Shown here: positions 10,387-19,112 of the stretch, piece after piece
Numbering within the stretch: position 1 is the stretch's first letter
Layout: every line of letters starts with the position of its first letter
The notes under the pieces: model-generated
The model's database searches: none
What the model was told of the DNA's origin: nothing
Seen by the model: only the letters and a program-made list of their open reading frames with translations
Assembly (NCBI RefSeq): GCF_040739495.1
Contig: NZ_CP145263.1
Coordinates: 1,054,001 to 1,118,000, forward strand
Origin: Staphylococcus capitis subsp. capitis
Lineage (GTDB): Bacteria; Bacillota; Bacilli; Staphylococcales; Staphylococcaceae
Reading direction: 5' to 3'
Length of the DNA: 64,000 nucleotides
Position numbers and translations under genes: made by a program

Positions 10387-11010
10387 ATGTACAGCATTAT
10401 AAGTAAAATTTTAGACGTCATTTTAGTCAAAATGGCTAAATCATTATATGTAATTGGAAAAGAAAATATTCCTAAAGATAGTAAATATGTAGTGACTTGT
10501 ACACATGAAAGCTATAATGAAGTGATTATGTTAGGTATGGCATTACTACCAAATCAAATTCATTATATGGCTAAAAAAGAATTATTTAGTAATAAATGGG
10601 GCGGCAAATTCTTAAGCTCCTTAAATGCATTCCCTGTAGATAGAGAGAATCCTGGTCCAAGCACATTAAAAAGACCTATCAATCTGCTTAAAGAACATAA
10701 AACAGTTGGTATCTTCCCAACAGGTCACCGTACTGCTATGGAAGGTGCACCATTAAAACGTGGTGCTGCAACTATAGCAATGTTAGGTAAAGCACCAATT
10801 TTACCGGCTGCATACGTAGGTCCTAAAAAAATTCATGGCTTAATTACAGGACAAGCTATGATAAAAATTGGTGAACCAATTGATACAAGTGATATTCCAA
10901 AAGATTTAAAACGAAATGAAAAAGTAGAATATCTTACTAAAGAAATAGAAAAACGCACAAATGAATTAAAAAAAGAACTCAATGAGATTGCTAAACGTTT
11001 AGAGGACTAA
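10387..11010 (+). CDS. plsC: 1-acyl-sn-glycerol-3-phosphate acyltransferase family
   Basis: LPLAT-family enzyme expected to convert lysophosphatidic acid to phosphatidic acid at the membrane. It is 207 aa. The canonical HX4D box is HX4E here (H40-ESYN-E45), and the second box FPEGTR reads FPTGHR (110-115). The PILPAAYVG segment of the family is intact. Because both catalytic boxes deviate, acceptor specificity or function could differ from housekeeping PlsC. It is divergent from htrA and ends at a hairpin. Confidence 0.8.
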   Translation: MYSIISKILDVILVKMAKSLYVIGKENIPKDSKYVVTCTHESYNEVIMLGMALLPNQIHYMAKKELFSNKWGGKFLSSLNAFPVDRENPGPSTLKRPINLLKEHKTVGIFPTGHRTAMEGAPLKRGAATIAMLGKAPILPAAYVGPKKIHGLITGQAMIKIGEPIDTSDIPKDLKRNEKVEYLTKEIEKRTNELKKELNEIAKRLED

Positions 11011-11040
11011 TTAAGTAAGTTATAAACGCTTTGTATATGA

Positions 11041-11087
11041 GAACGTCAATTAACCTAGATTTGAAAAATTGACGTTCTTAAATTTTT
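11041..11087 (+). terminator. plsC terminator
   Basis: An 11-bp perfect stem (11041-11051 with 11067-11077) is followed by an AT-rich tract containing TTTTT at 11083-11087. Confidence 0.7.
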
Positions 11088-11095
11088 GATGATAA

Positions 11096-11115
11096 ATAAA
11101 ACGTTTACATGTAAA
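11096..11115 (+). promoter_or_regulatory. cre-like site / palindrome upstream of nagE
   Basis: ATAAAACGTTTACA (11096-11109) matches the cre consensus at 12 of 14 positions. It overlaps a perfect 12-bp palindrome TTTACATGTAAA (11104-11115). It lies about 160 bp before nagE. CcpA or an amino-sugar repressor could bind here; neither is proven. Confidence 0.4.
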
Positions 11116-11271
11116 AGGCATAAACTCACGAAATAGTTATAATTAATTAAAAATAGTGCATCTCTAAAGTCTTATTTTATGGTAAATTAATTAAGTAAAA
11201 TTAATTATTAATATATGAAAAGCATTTCAATGTTTAATGTGATTTGAAATTTTATTAGAGGGATGATGTTC

Positions 11272-12741
11272 ATGTACAAATTTTTTCAAAACTTAGGTAG
11301 GTCGTTAATGCTACCTGTTGCAGTATTACCTGCTGCAGCAATTATTGTAGGGATAGGTCACGTGCTAGACGCGCTATCAATTTTGCCACAAGTTGCAATG
11401 TTCTTTACAAGTGTAGGGGAAACGATACTCGAACAACTAGGAATATTATTTGCAATTGGTGTTGCGATAGGTATGGCTAAGAAAAATGATGGTGCAGTTG
11501 CATTAGCTGCGACTTTAGGATTTTTCATAGTCACAGTCGTGCTTTCGCCTAAAAAACTAGCACCTCTATTACAAGTAAAAACGACAGATGTTAATAGTGC
11601 TTTTGAGCAAATGACAAATGGGAATGTCTTTGTAGGAATTTTAATTGGTTTAATTGCAGCATTTTGCTATAACAAATTTAGTGAAACTGAATTGCCTGTG
11701 GCACTGTCATTCTTTAGTGGTAAACGTTTAGTACCTATCATGACTGCTTTTTTCTGTACATTTTTAGCTATTGTTTTACTTTTTTTATGGCCACCAGTAT
11801 TTAATGCAATTGTTACTTTTGGTAAGTGGATAGTAGGTATGGGACCATTTGGTGCATTGATATATGGTTTCTTTAACCGTTTGCTTATACCAACTGGATT
11901 ACATCATGCATTAAATAATGTATTCTGGTTTGATACTGCCGGAATCAATGACATAGGTAAATTCCAAAGTGGTAAAGATGCAGTTAAAGGCATTACTGGT
12001 CGCTACCAAGCAGGGTTCTTCCCTGTAATGATGTTTGGTATACCAGCGGCGGCGCTTGCGATGTATCATACAGCGAAATCTAGTCAGAAAAAACAAGTCT
12101 ACGCTTGGTTCTTAGCAAGTTCTATTTCTGCTTTCTTTGTTGGAGTAACTGAACCAATTGAATTTGCTTTCATGTTCGTTGCACCAGTTTTATTTATCAT
12201 TCATGCTGCGTTAACAGGGTTATCGCTATTTATAGCGGCTATCTTTCACTGGACAGCTGGTTTCTCATTTAGCGCTGGGTTGATTGACTTTGTCTTATCA
12301 CTCGTTAACCCAGTGTCAAATAAGCCATGGATGTTACTAGTTCAAGGTATCATATTCTTTATTTTATATTACACTATTTTTAGATTTGTTATCCAAGTGT
12401 TTAACTTGAGTACAATTGGTCGAGGGGATAATGAACTTGCGGATCCAACGGCTAACGCTACGTCTGAAAATAATTCTGCTACATACTCAGAATCTAAAGG
12501 CAAATATTATCATACAGCCTCACAAATTTTAGATGGACTAGGCGGCAGTGATAATATTTCAAGTTTAACAAACTGTGCTACGCGTTTAAGAATGGAATTA
12601 AATGATAATTCTATTATAGATGAACAGAAAATTAAAAATGCAGGTGCAGTAGGGGTTACTAAAAGTGGTAAACACTCAACACAAGTGATTATTGGTACAC
12701 ATGTTCAACAAGTTGCAGATGAAATAGAGAAACAAATGTAA
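11272..12741 (+). CDS. nagE: PTS N-acetylglucosamine-type transporter EIICB
   Basis: Membrane permease that imports and phosphorylates an amino sugar, most likely GlcNAc. It is 489 aa. The EIIC domain covers about the first 385 residues, with hydrophobic helices and the conserved GLHHALNNVFWF and GVTEPIEFAF segments. A hydrophilic linker leads to a C-terminal EIIB domain with the phosphorylated cysteine in NCATRLR (about C435). There is no EIIA domain, so a separate glucose-type EIIA must supply phosphate. I chose the ATG at 11272 for its spacing from AGAGGG; ATGs at 11263 and 11266 are too close. Substrate is assigned by family resemblance. Confidence 0.88.
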   Translation: MYKFFQNLGRSLMLPVAVLPAAAIIVGIGHVLDALSILPQVAMFFTSVGETILEQLGILFAIGVAIGMAKKNDGAVALAATLGFFIVTVVLSPKKLAPLLQVKTTDVNSAFEQMTNGNVFVGILIGLIAAFCYNKFSETELPVALSFFSGKRLVPIMTAFFCTFLAIVLLFLWPPVFNAIVTFGKWIVGMGPFGALIYGFFNRLLIPTGLHHALNNVFWFDTAGINDIGKFQSGKDAVKGITGRYQAGFFPVMMFGIPAAALAMYHTAKSSQKKQVYAWFLASSISAFFVGVTEPIEFAFMFVAPVLFIIHAALTGLSLFIAAIFHWTAGFSFSAGLIDFVLSLVNPVSNKPWMLLVQGIIFFILYYTIFRFVIQVFNLSTIGRGDNELADPTANATSENNSATYSESKGKYYHTASQILDGLGGSDNISSLTNCATRLRMELNDNSIIDEQKIKNAGAVGVTKSGKHSTQVIIGTHVQQVADEIEKQM

Positions 12742-12763
12742 TAGTTATCAAAATATTTGATGG

Positions 12764-12795
12764 AAGGGCAAATCTATTGAAGGTTTGCCCTTTTA
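12764..12795 (+). terminator. nagE terminator
   Basis: A 9-bp stem (12764-12772 with 12784-12792) runs into TTTT, 22 bp after the nagE stop. Confidence 0.75.
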
Positions 12796-12852
12796 ACATT
12801 AAACATGTAATATAAGTTGTATCAGAATTTTCTGAAAGGCCAGGTGTAAGTA

Positions 12853-13980
12853 GTGAAGTCCATATTATTTGATGTTGATGGTGTATTTTTGAGTGAAGAA
12901 CGCTGTTTTGATGTTTCAGCAATTACTGTAGAAGAACTTTTGACGAGTGAAGGTATTTTTTTAGGTTGTGGAACATACATAGATTTTGAAAATGATTTAA
13001 ATGATAAAAAGATTCAGGAAATACGAGAACGTGTATTTCAACATGATAAAATATTGAATCAATTAAAATCATTAGGATTAAATTCTAATTGGGATATGCT
13101 TTTTATCGTATTTAGTATTCATTTAATTGATCTTGCTAAGCAACTTGATCAATCACAAAGATGTGAGTTTTTAAATTCTAGTACTTTTAATGAAAAAACT
13201 TTATTCGAAATGAATAAACATTTATTACATAAAGAGATAGATTACGAGAAACCATTAGAAGTGATTGATTCCTTCAGAAATGGGAAAGATGCTATATATG
13301 AAGATTTAGAATCATATGCTAAAGACCAATTAGAAATTGATGATACAGAATTATTTAAATTAAAAAGTAATCTATGGCAACTCGCTAAAGATACATATCA
13401 AGAATGGTATTTAGGTAAGGATTTATTCAATAAAGTAGAAGAGGGTACCGCATTATTAGATTTTAAAAAGGGATTCATTTATGAAGAAGTGATACTTAAA
13501 CCTCAAGAAGAAATTCAATTATTATTACAACATTTAAAAGAAGCGGGTTATCATCTAGCGATTGCTACAGGTCGTCCTAGAACAGAAACAATCATTCCTT
13601 TCGAATCATTAGGACTTAAATCATATTTTGATGATGAACACATTGTTACTGCCAGTGAGGTGTTAGATGCTGAGAGTGATTACCCAGAGTATCAACCTTT
13701 AGGTAAACCTAACCCATTTAGTTATATAGCTACCTTGAATGGTAATGACAGAAATAGATACAAGGAGTATGCTACTCATCAGGAAAATATAGTGAATAAA
13801 GACGAGGTCTATATAGTTGGTGATTCACTGGCTGACTTATTAAGTGCGAAAAAAATTGGCGCTACATTTATTGGGACGTTAACAGGTCTAAAAGGTGATA
13901 AAGCGCAGCCAGAACTCGAAGAATATGGTGCTGATTACATCGTTGAGGATGTTACTAAAATAAGGAATATTCTATTATAA
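12853..13980 (+). CDS. HAD-superfamily hydrolase
   Basis: A 375-aa protein with HAD motifs. Motif I is FDVDGV near the N-terminus (nucleophile D7, acid D9), motif II-like is ATGRPRTE, and the C-terminal acidic motif is GDSLADLLSAKKIGATFIG. The roughly 190-residue insert between motif I and the rest of the core is unusually large and would form a cap domain. GTG start at 12853 with AGGTG upstream. It converges on serA and shares a terminator with it. A phosphatase acting on a small metabolite is likely, but the substrate cannot be read from sequence. Confidence 0.8.
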   Translation: MKSILFDVDGVFLSEERCFDVSAITVEELLTSEGIFLGCGTYIDFENDLNDKKIQEIRERVFQHDKILNQLKSLGLNSNWDMLFIVFSIHLIDLAKQLDQSQRCEFLNSSTFNEKTLFEMNKHLLHKEIDYEKPLEVIDSFRNGKDAIYEDLESYAKDQLEIDDTELFKLKSNLWQLAKDTYQEWYLGKDLFNKVEEGTALLDFKKGFIYEEVILKPQEEIQLLLQHLKEAGYHLAIATGRPRTETIIPFESLGLKSYFDDEHIVTASEVLDAESDYPEYQPLGKPNPFSYIATLNGNDRNRYKEYATHQENIVNKDEVYIVGDSLADLLSAKKIGATFIGTLTGLKGDKAQPELEEYGADYIVEDVTKIRNILL

Positions 13981-13985
13981 AAATT

Positions 13986-14018
13986 GGCTACAGAACGAGA
14001 TTAAAATGTTCTGTAGCC
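13986..14018. terminator. Bidirectional terminator between HAD gene and serA
   Basis: An 11-bp perfect stem (13986-13996 with 14008-14018) with a T-tract on one strand and A-tract on the other. Confidence 0.75.
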
Positions 14019-14025
14019 TTAAAAA

Positions 14026-15621
14026 TTATATTGTAAGTTTTGTACTAATAATTCTATTAAATCCACCAGTTTCACGTAAAATATTGATAACATCTAAAGA
14101 GGCTTGTTGATCAATTGATAGAATCATAAGTGCGTCGCCACCTTCATTATTTCTACCTAATGTCATAGAGGCGATATTAATACCATGACTACCTAAAAGG
14201 TTACCAGTTTGACCAACAATGCCAGGTTTATCTTTATGACAAGTTACTATTTGATACTCATTTGGCTTGAAATCAAGTGAGAAGTCATTAATTCGAACGA
14301 TTCTTGGACCAAATCCTGCTAGAACTGTAGCTCCGATTTTAATTTGGTCTTTATCATTAGTTAACTCAAGCTCAACATAACTACTAAAATCAGAATGTTT
14401 TTTCTGCTTTTCAATATTATATGTTACACCTTGCTGGTTCAATAGAGCTAAAGCATTAATAATATTAACTTCCTCACCTAAATCCTCTTTAAGTATATTG
14501 GTCACAATTGTTCTAGTTATTAAACTTGTATCATTCGTGGCTAAGTCTCCAGCAAAGGTAATTTTAATTTCACTTGGAGCTCCCTCTAATAATTGAATTG
14601 CAAATTCACCTATAGTTGTACCTAAATCAACAAATGATTTGACTGTTTCATCAACATTACTTAAATCCATTTTTGGAGCATTTACTGCATGTTCAACCGT
14701 TCCATTTGTTAATATATCTATAATTTCCTCTGAAACTGAAACAGCTACTTTTTCTTGGGCTTCAACTGTAGAAGCGCCTAAATGTGGAGTAACTATTATT
14801 TTATCATGAGAAATTAATGGAGAGTCTGTAGGTGGCTCATGTTCAAAGACATCAATGGCAGCATGATCTATCAAATTATTGTCTAAAGCATGAATAAGTG
14901 CTTCTTCATCAATAATTCCACCTCTTGCAACATTAATAATTTGAAGATTTGGTTTAGCATTGTTGAAAAATGACTCCCCAACAATGCCACGTGTTTTAGG
15001 TGTTAAAGGCGTATGAACTGTAACGAAGTCAGCCTGTTCAGCAATTTCATCAACAGTTGCATTTTGAATATCTAGAGATTTCGCTTTGTCTTCAGTTAAA
15101 TAAGGATCGAATGCTAAAATTTTCATGCCAAAACTTTGAGCACGTTTTGCAACGCCTAGACCAATACGTCCAGCTCCGATGACACCTAGTGTTTTACCAT
15201 ATAGTTCTACTCCGCGAAACGCTTTGCGTTTCCATTCTTTATTACGTAATGATTGATGCGCTTGAGGGATATTGCGAGCCATTGCTAAAATCATTGCAAT
15301 TGAATGTTCTGTTGCAGAAATTGTATTACCATCAGGGGCATTAATCACTAAGATACCCTTTAACGTTGCAGCTTCAATATCAATATTATCAACCCCAACA
15401 CCCGCTCGAGCGATAACTTTAAGACGTGAAGCTGAGTTGATAATTTTATCAGTGACTTGAGTCTGACTACGTACAATTAATCCTTCATAATTGCCGATGA
15501 TATTGATTAACTCTTCTTCTGATAAATCAGTTTGAATATCCACTTCAAATTCATTGTTATCTAATAAACTTTTTAAACCTTCTTCAGAAATAGGGTTTGA
15601 TACTAAAATTTTATGACTCAT
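14026..15621 (-). CDS. serA: D-3-phosphoglycerate dehydrogenase
   Basis: NAD-dependent first step of serine synthesis from 3-phosphoglycerate. It is 531 aa, the long form. The Rossmann motif is GAGRIG (149-154), the catalytic residues are about R233 (VARGG), E262 (FEHEPP) and H280 (TPHLGAS), and an intervening domain leads to a C-terminal ACT domain (from about 455). The ATG at 15621 has GGAGG nine bases upstream. It starts inside the end of the preceding aminotransferase gene (11-bp overlap), so the two are translationally coupled. Confidence 0.95.
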   Translation of the reverse strand: MSHKILVSNPISEEGLKSLLDNNEFEVDIQTDLSEEELINIIGNYEGLIVRSQTQVTDKIINSASRLKVIARAGVGVDNIDIEAATLKGILVINAPDGNTISATEHSIAMILAMARNIPQAHQSLRNKEWKRKAFRGVELYGKTLGVIGAGRIGLGVAKRAQSFGMKILAFDPYLTEDKAKSLDIQNATVDEIAEQADFVTVHTPLTPKTRGIVGESFFNNAKPNLQIINVARGGIIDEEALIHALDNNLIDHAAIDVFEHEPPTDSPLISHDKIIVTPHLGASTVEAQEKVAVSVSEEIIDILTNGTVEHAVNAPKMDLSNVDETVKSFVDLGTTIGEFAIQLLEGAPSEIKITFAGDLATNDTSLITRTIVTNILKEDLGEEVNIINALALLNQQGVTYNIEKQKKHSDFSSYVELELTNDKDQIKIGATVLAGFGPRIVRINDFSLDFKPNEYQIVTCHKDKPGIVGQTGNLLGSHGINIASMTLGRNNEGGDALMILSIDQQASLDVINILRETGGFNRIISTKLTI

Positions 15622-16774
15622 GTTTGATAACCTCCATAAATTGAGCAATACCTTTGCCGATATAATTTTTATTTCTAGATTCAGTTAAAAGAATTTCTAT
15701 TGCTGAAACAACAGAGAGGATATCAAATGGAGACACTTTCCCCATATGACCAATGCGTAATATATGACCTTTCAAATGTCCTTGAACGCCAGCAATTGTA
15801 ATATTGAAACGTGATTTAAGTTGATCTTTTAAATAAGTTAATTCTTCTTTGTCTTTAGGTACGAAAGACGTTACAGTAGGAGAGGCATATGAATCATCTT
15901 TAACTAATAACTCTAAATCAAGAGATTTTAAAGCAGTACGTAAAGCGTTACGTATGCTATAATGGCGCTTTATAACATGATTTAATCCCTCATGTTTAAC
16001 CAATTCTACATATGCATTAACTCCTCTAAATAAAGCAACATTAGGAGTGAAAGGTGTAGAATTCTGTTCTTGAGAGCTAAGATATTTATTTAAATCTAAA
16101 TAAAATCGAGGTGTAGTTACTTCAGCAAAACGATCTTTAGCTCTGTCACTATAAGCAACAAAAGCAACACCAGGAGGTAACATGATGGCTTTTTGGCTAC
16201 CTGAAACAAGAACGTCAATTTTATCTTTAATTAAATCAACTTCGACTGCACCAATACAACTTACACCATCTACGACAAAGTACAGTGAATCGTCATAATT
16301 TTTAAGAGCGTGACCTAATTCATGTACAGGATGTAATACGCCAGTAGAAGTTTCACAAAACTGAGAGAATACTGCTGTAACACGATGATTTAATTGTTTT
16401 AAAAATTTAATGAAATCATTAACGTCAACAGCTTCTCCCCATGTTACATCGTAAACGTGCACATTTCTATAGTATGTCTCAGCGATTTGTTTAAATCTAT
16501 TTCCAAATGCACCTGAGACAATAATAACGATGTGATCATCTGGATTTGCGATATTCAGCATACTTGCTTCAAGAACACTTGTACCACTAGAAGTTAATAT
16601 GAGTACTTCATTCTTTGTACCGAAAATAGGTTTCAAACCTTTAAATGCTTCATCAGCTATGTCTTCAAAATCTTTTGATCTATGTCCGACCATAGGTAAT
16701 TGAATCGCGCTCATAATTGAATTTGGAACTGGCGTTGGACCTGGAGTTAATAATAAAGGTTGGTAATACTGCAT
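15611..16774 (-). CDS. Class V aminotransferase (serine/phosphoserine type)
   Basis: A PLP-dependent aminotransferase of the alanine-glyoxylate/serine-pyruvate family, 387 aa. It begins MQYYQPLLLTPGPTPVP, a typical N-terminal signature. The PLP-binding lysine is K195 (SGSQKA) and the ring-contacting aspartate is D169 (VVDGVSCIG). The ATG at 16774 is 7 bases from GGGAGG; earlier ATGs are too close. Because it overlaps and precedes serA, it is a candidate for the phosphoserine transamination step, but related proteins are annotated with several activities and this is inference. Confidence 0.8.
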   Translation of the reverse strand: MQYYQPLLLTPGPTPVPNSIMSAIQLPMVGHRSKDFEDIADEAFKGLKPIFGTKNEVLILTSSGTSVLEASMLNIANPDDHIVIIVSGAFGNRFKQIAETYYRNVHVYDVTWGEAVDVNDFIKFLKQLNHRVTAVFSQFCETSTGVLHPVHELGHALKNYDDSLYFVVDGVSCIGAVEVDLIKDKIDVLVSGSQKAIMLPPGVAFVAYSDRAKDRFAEVTTPRFYLDLNKYLSSQEQNSTPFTPNVALFRGVNAYVELVKHEGLNHVIKRHYSIRNALRTALKSLDLELLVKDDSYASPTVTSFVPKDKEELTYLKDQLKSRFNITIAGVQGHLKGHILRIGHMGKVSPFDILSVVSAIEILLTESRNKNYIGKGIAQFMEVIKHES

Positions 16775-16844
16775 AAACATTCCTCCCACTGTAAGATTTT
16801 TCTATTTTAGCAAATATTCTGAATATTTAAAACCCTAAATATTG

Positions 16845-16892
16845 AGCTATCACACTTATAAAACGTTTACATGTTTCCAATTTGTGATAGCT
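16845..16892. other. Stem-loop with a cre-like motif in its loop
   Basis: A 10-bp stem (16845-16854 with 16883-16892) encloses a 28-nt loop containing ATAAAACGTTTACA (16858-16871), a 12/14 cre match. It lies between the OsmC gene and the aminotransferase-serA pair. It may end the OsmC transcript, although no T-run follows on that strand. Confidence 0.45.
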
Positions 16893-16900
16893 TTTGCAAT

Positions 16901-17341
16901 TTAAACTAAAGTTGGTTCAATACGTACTTCAACATTATTTTTTATAGCATTTGAAATCATACAATTATTATCCGTAATTTTTAAGAGTTTTAGTAGTCTC
17001 TTCTTTAGATTATCTTTATGATTGTTGTCGACATTAATTTTAGGATAGTGTGTAATACACTCCATTTTGAATTTTCCATTTTCAAAGGAGGCAGTGCCAA
17101 CAGAGTGTTGATTAATGCGTATATCTTTATATCCAGCTCTTTCTAAAGTTGCAGCGAGTGAAATAATATAGCATGAGGAAGCTGCCGATACTAACATTTC
17201 ATCAGGATTTGTACCTATGCCTTGACCCCCTAAAGAATAGGGGATTGAAATCTGTTCGTTAATCAAATCTCCTTGAACAGTGCCTATCTCATTCCGTCCA
17301 CCTTTCCATTGAGTAACTACTTTGAAATCATGCTTTACCAT
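16901..17341 (-). CDS. OsmC/Ohr-family peroxiredoxin-like protein
   Basis: A 146-aa cytosolic protein of the OsmC fold, which reduces organic hydroperoxides using two cysteines. The pair is present: C57 in SAASSCYIISLA and C127 in TDNNCMISNAI. The segment YSLGGQGIGTNPDEMLVSA matches the family core. An AGGAGG ribosome site precedes the ATG. It is divergent from the glycerophosphodiesterase gene. Whether it is OsmC, Ohr or the YhfA-type subfamily cannot be settled here. Confidence 0.85.
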   Translation of the reverse strand: MVKHDFKVVTQWKGGRNEIGTVQGDLINEQISIPYSLGGQGIGTNPDEMLVSAASSCYIISLAATLERAGYKDIRINQHSVGTASFENGKFKMECITHYPKINVDNNHKDNLKKRLLKLLKITDNNCMISNAIKNNVEVRIEPTLV

Positions 17342-17418
17342 TTAGATTGACCTCCTGTGTCATTGTGGTAATTTAAGTTTAGAGTAATTTAAAAAAGATT
17401 AAAAGAAAGGTGACTTTC

Positions 17419-18165
17419 ATGAAAATTGCACGTCCAAATCAAACTTTTCAAATCGTAGCACATAGAGGTTTGCCTGAAGATTATCCTGAAAATACACTTA
17501 TTGCATATAAACATGCCCTTATGCTTCATATAGATATGTTAGAAATTGATGTACATTATACTAAGGATAAACAACTTGTTATTATTCATGATGATACTAT
17601 TGATCGTACATCTAATGGGAAAGGTAAAGTCAAAGACTATACTTTAGAAGAGTTAAGAGAATTTGATTTTGGTGTAAAAAGAGGAGATGCGTTCAAAGGT
17701 GAACGTATACCTACATTTGATGAGGTGCTTGATTTAGTTAATAATTTTTCAAAAAAGCTACTTATAGAAATCAAGACACCATCTCAATATCCAGGTATTG
17801 AAGAGATGATTGTAAATAAGTTAAAAGAAAAAGATATGCCTTCTCACAAAGTGATATTGCAATCATTTGATTTTGATTGTGTGAAGAAGTTAGCAAATAT
17901 GAATTTAGAATACGAATTAGGTGTATTATTGAGTAAAAAGAAATATTGGTATAAATTACCAGACTTTAAAGAAATTGCGAAGATTGCAGATTATGCGAAT
18001 CCAAATTATAAGTTAGTTACTAAAAGATTTATGAAACATGCCCATGAAGAAATGTTAAAAGTATTACCTTACACAGTTAATAAACCTAAGGCGGCTAAGA
18101 AACTTTTACATTATGGAGTAGATGGAATTATCTCAGACATACCAGAAGAAATGTTTAAGTTGTAG
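17419..18165 (+). CDS. Glycerophosphodiester phosphodiesterase family protein
   Basis: A GDPD-type TIM barrel that hydrolyses glycerophosphodiesters to glycerol-3-phosphate and an alcohol. It is 248 aa and has no signal peptide, so it is cytosolic (UgpQ-like). The signature AHRGLPEDYPENTL is followed by the metal-binding EIDVHYTKD and HDDTIDRTSNG. I chose ATG at 17419 (MKIARPNQ); an in-frame GTG at 17410 overlaps the ribosome site AAAGG. Two hairpins lie between this gene and the convergent rpsD. Confidence 0.88.
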   Translation: MKIARPNQTFQIVAHRGLPEDYPENTLIAYKHALMLHIDMLEIDVHYTKDKQLVIIHDDTIDRTSNGKGKVKDYTLEELREFDFGVKRGDAFKGERIPTFDEVLDLVNNFSKKLLIEIKTPSQYPGIEEMIVNKLKEKDMPSHKVILQSFDFDCVKKLANMNLEYELGVLLSKKKYWYKLPDFKEIAKIADYANPNYKLVTKRFMKHAHEEMLKVLPYTVNKPKAAKKLLHYGVDGIISDIPEEMFKL

Positions 18166-18202
18166 GGGAAACAAGGACCGCCTAAGCTAAAGCTTATGCA
18201 TA

Positions 18203-18245
18203 AATGCCACTAACCTTCATTGATGAGGAAGTGGCATTAAAAAAA
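18203..18245 (+). terminator. Terminator of the phosphodiesterase gene
   Basis: A stem of AATGCCACT with AGTGGCATT (18203-18211 with 18230-18238), with further pairing inside, is followed by A-rich sequence. Confidence 0.6.
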
Positions 18246-18277
18246 CCCCAATTCCGGAAAGGAATTGGGGTAAAATT
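18246..18277. terminator. rpsD terminator (bidirectional)
   Basis: A GC-rich 10-bp perfect stem (18246-18255 with 18261-18270) and 5-nt loop. AAAAA at 18241-18245 becomes a T-run on the rpsD strand. Confidence 0.85.
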
Positions 18278-18289
18278 TGAAGAAATCGA

Positions 18290-18892
18290 TTATCTTGAGT
18301 AGTACTCAACGATTAATTGTTCATTGATTTCAGCTGGTAACTCGCTACGTTCTGGGAAGCGAACGAAAGTACCTTTTAAGCTGTCAGCATCGAAGTCTAA
18401 ATATTCTGGTACGAAGTTGTTGATTTCAACAGACTCTTTAATGATGTTTAAGTTTTGTGATTTCTCACGTACTGTAATCACTTGACCAGGTTTTAGTGAA
18501 TAAGATGGGATGTCTACGCGTCCACCATCTACTTCAATGTGACCATGGTTAACTAATTGACGTGCTTGACGACGTGTACGAGCTAAACCTAATGAGTAAA
18601 CTACTGCGTCTAAACGACTAGCAAGTAAAATCATGAAGTTTTCACCGTGTACACCATATTGCTTACCAGCAATTTCGAATGTGTTACGGAATTGTCTTTC
18701 AGTCATTCCATATAAGTAACGTAATTTTTGTTTTTCACGTAATTGTAAACCATATTCTGATAATTTTTTACGTTGGTTAGGACCATGTTGTCCTGGTGCG
18801 TAAGGGCGTTTTTCTAATTCTTTACCAGTACCGCTTAAAGAGATACCTAAACGACGAGATTTTTTCCAGTTTGAACCTCTGAATCGAGCCAT
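18290..18892 (-). CDS. rpsD: 30S ribosomal protein S4
   Basis: Primary 16S rRNA-binding protein that nucleates the small subunit body. It is 200 aa: [19 protein letters not shown] at the N-terminus and an S4 RNA-binding domain around [28 protein letters not shown]. It lacks the four-cysteine zinc site near the N-terminus found in some S4 proteins (C- form). It stands alone rather than in the alpha operon, as in other Firmicutes. An AAGGAGGAG ribosome site precedes the ATG. A long leader follows its promoter, consistent with autogenous control. Confidence 0.97.
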   Translation of the reverse strand: MARFRGSNWKKSRRLGISLSGTGKELEKRPYAPGQHGPNQRKKLSEYGLQLREKQKLRYLYGMTERQFRNTFEIAGKQYGVHGENFMILLASRLDAVVYSLGLARTRRQARQLVNHGHIEVDGGRVDIPSYSLKPGQVITVREKSQNLNIIKESVEINNFVPEYLDFDADSLKGTFVRFPERSELPAEINEQLIVEYYSR

Positions 18893-19072
18893 GTGAGACT
18901 CCTCCTTTTTCTTTTTTGTTGTTATGAAAAAACAAAAAAGAGTGTTATATGCTTATCGAGATATATTGTTTTATGTGTCTTCACCTTATAGCGTCAGTTA
19001 CGTGACACGTCCGCGTCGGGAACAACATAGAGCTTGATAATATACAACTGCTATTTTCGTTAATTCACACAA
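18893..19072 (-). promoter_or_regulatory. rpsD 5' leader, candidate S4 autoregulatory RNA
   Basis: About 180 nt of untranslated leader separates the rpsD promoter from its start. It contains a GC-richer, potentially structured block at about 18990-19022 and an inverted repeat of T/A runs next to the ribosome site (18902-18935). B. subtilis rpsD is controlled by S4 binding to its leader; that this is the same element is inferred. Confidence 0.5.
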
Positions 19073-19077
19073 ATTTT

Positions 19078-19105
19078 ATTGTACCAGTTTATTGAGAACT
19101 GTCAA
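19078..19105 (-). promoter_or_regulatory. rpsD promoter
   Basis: Read on the minus strand: TTGACA (19100-19105), a 16-bp spacer and TACAAT (19078-19083). This is a near-consensus sigma-A promoter suited to a ribosomal protein gene. Confidence 0.8.
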
Positions 19106-19112
19106 CACTTAT

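Noticed and set aside
12853..13980. Calling the HAD hydrolase phosphoserine phosphatase
   Set aside because: HAD motifs alone do not give the substrate, and the large insert is unlike SerB; kept only as a hypothesis.
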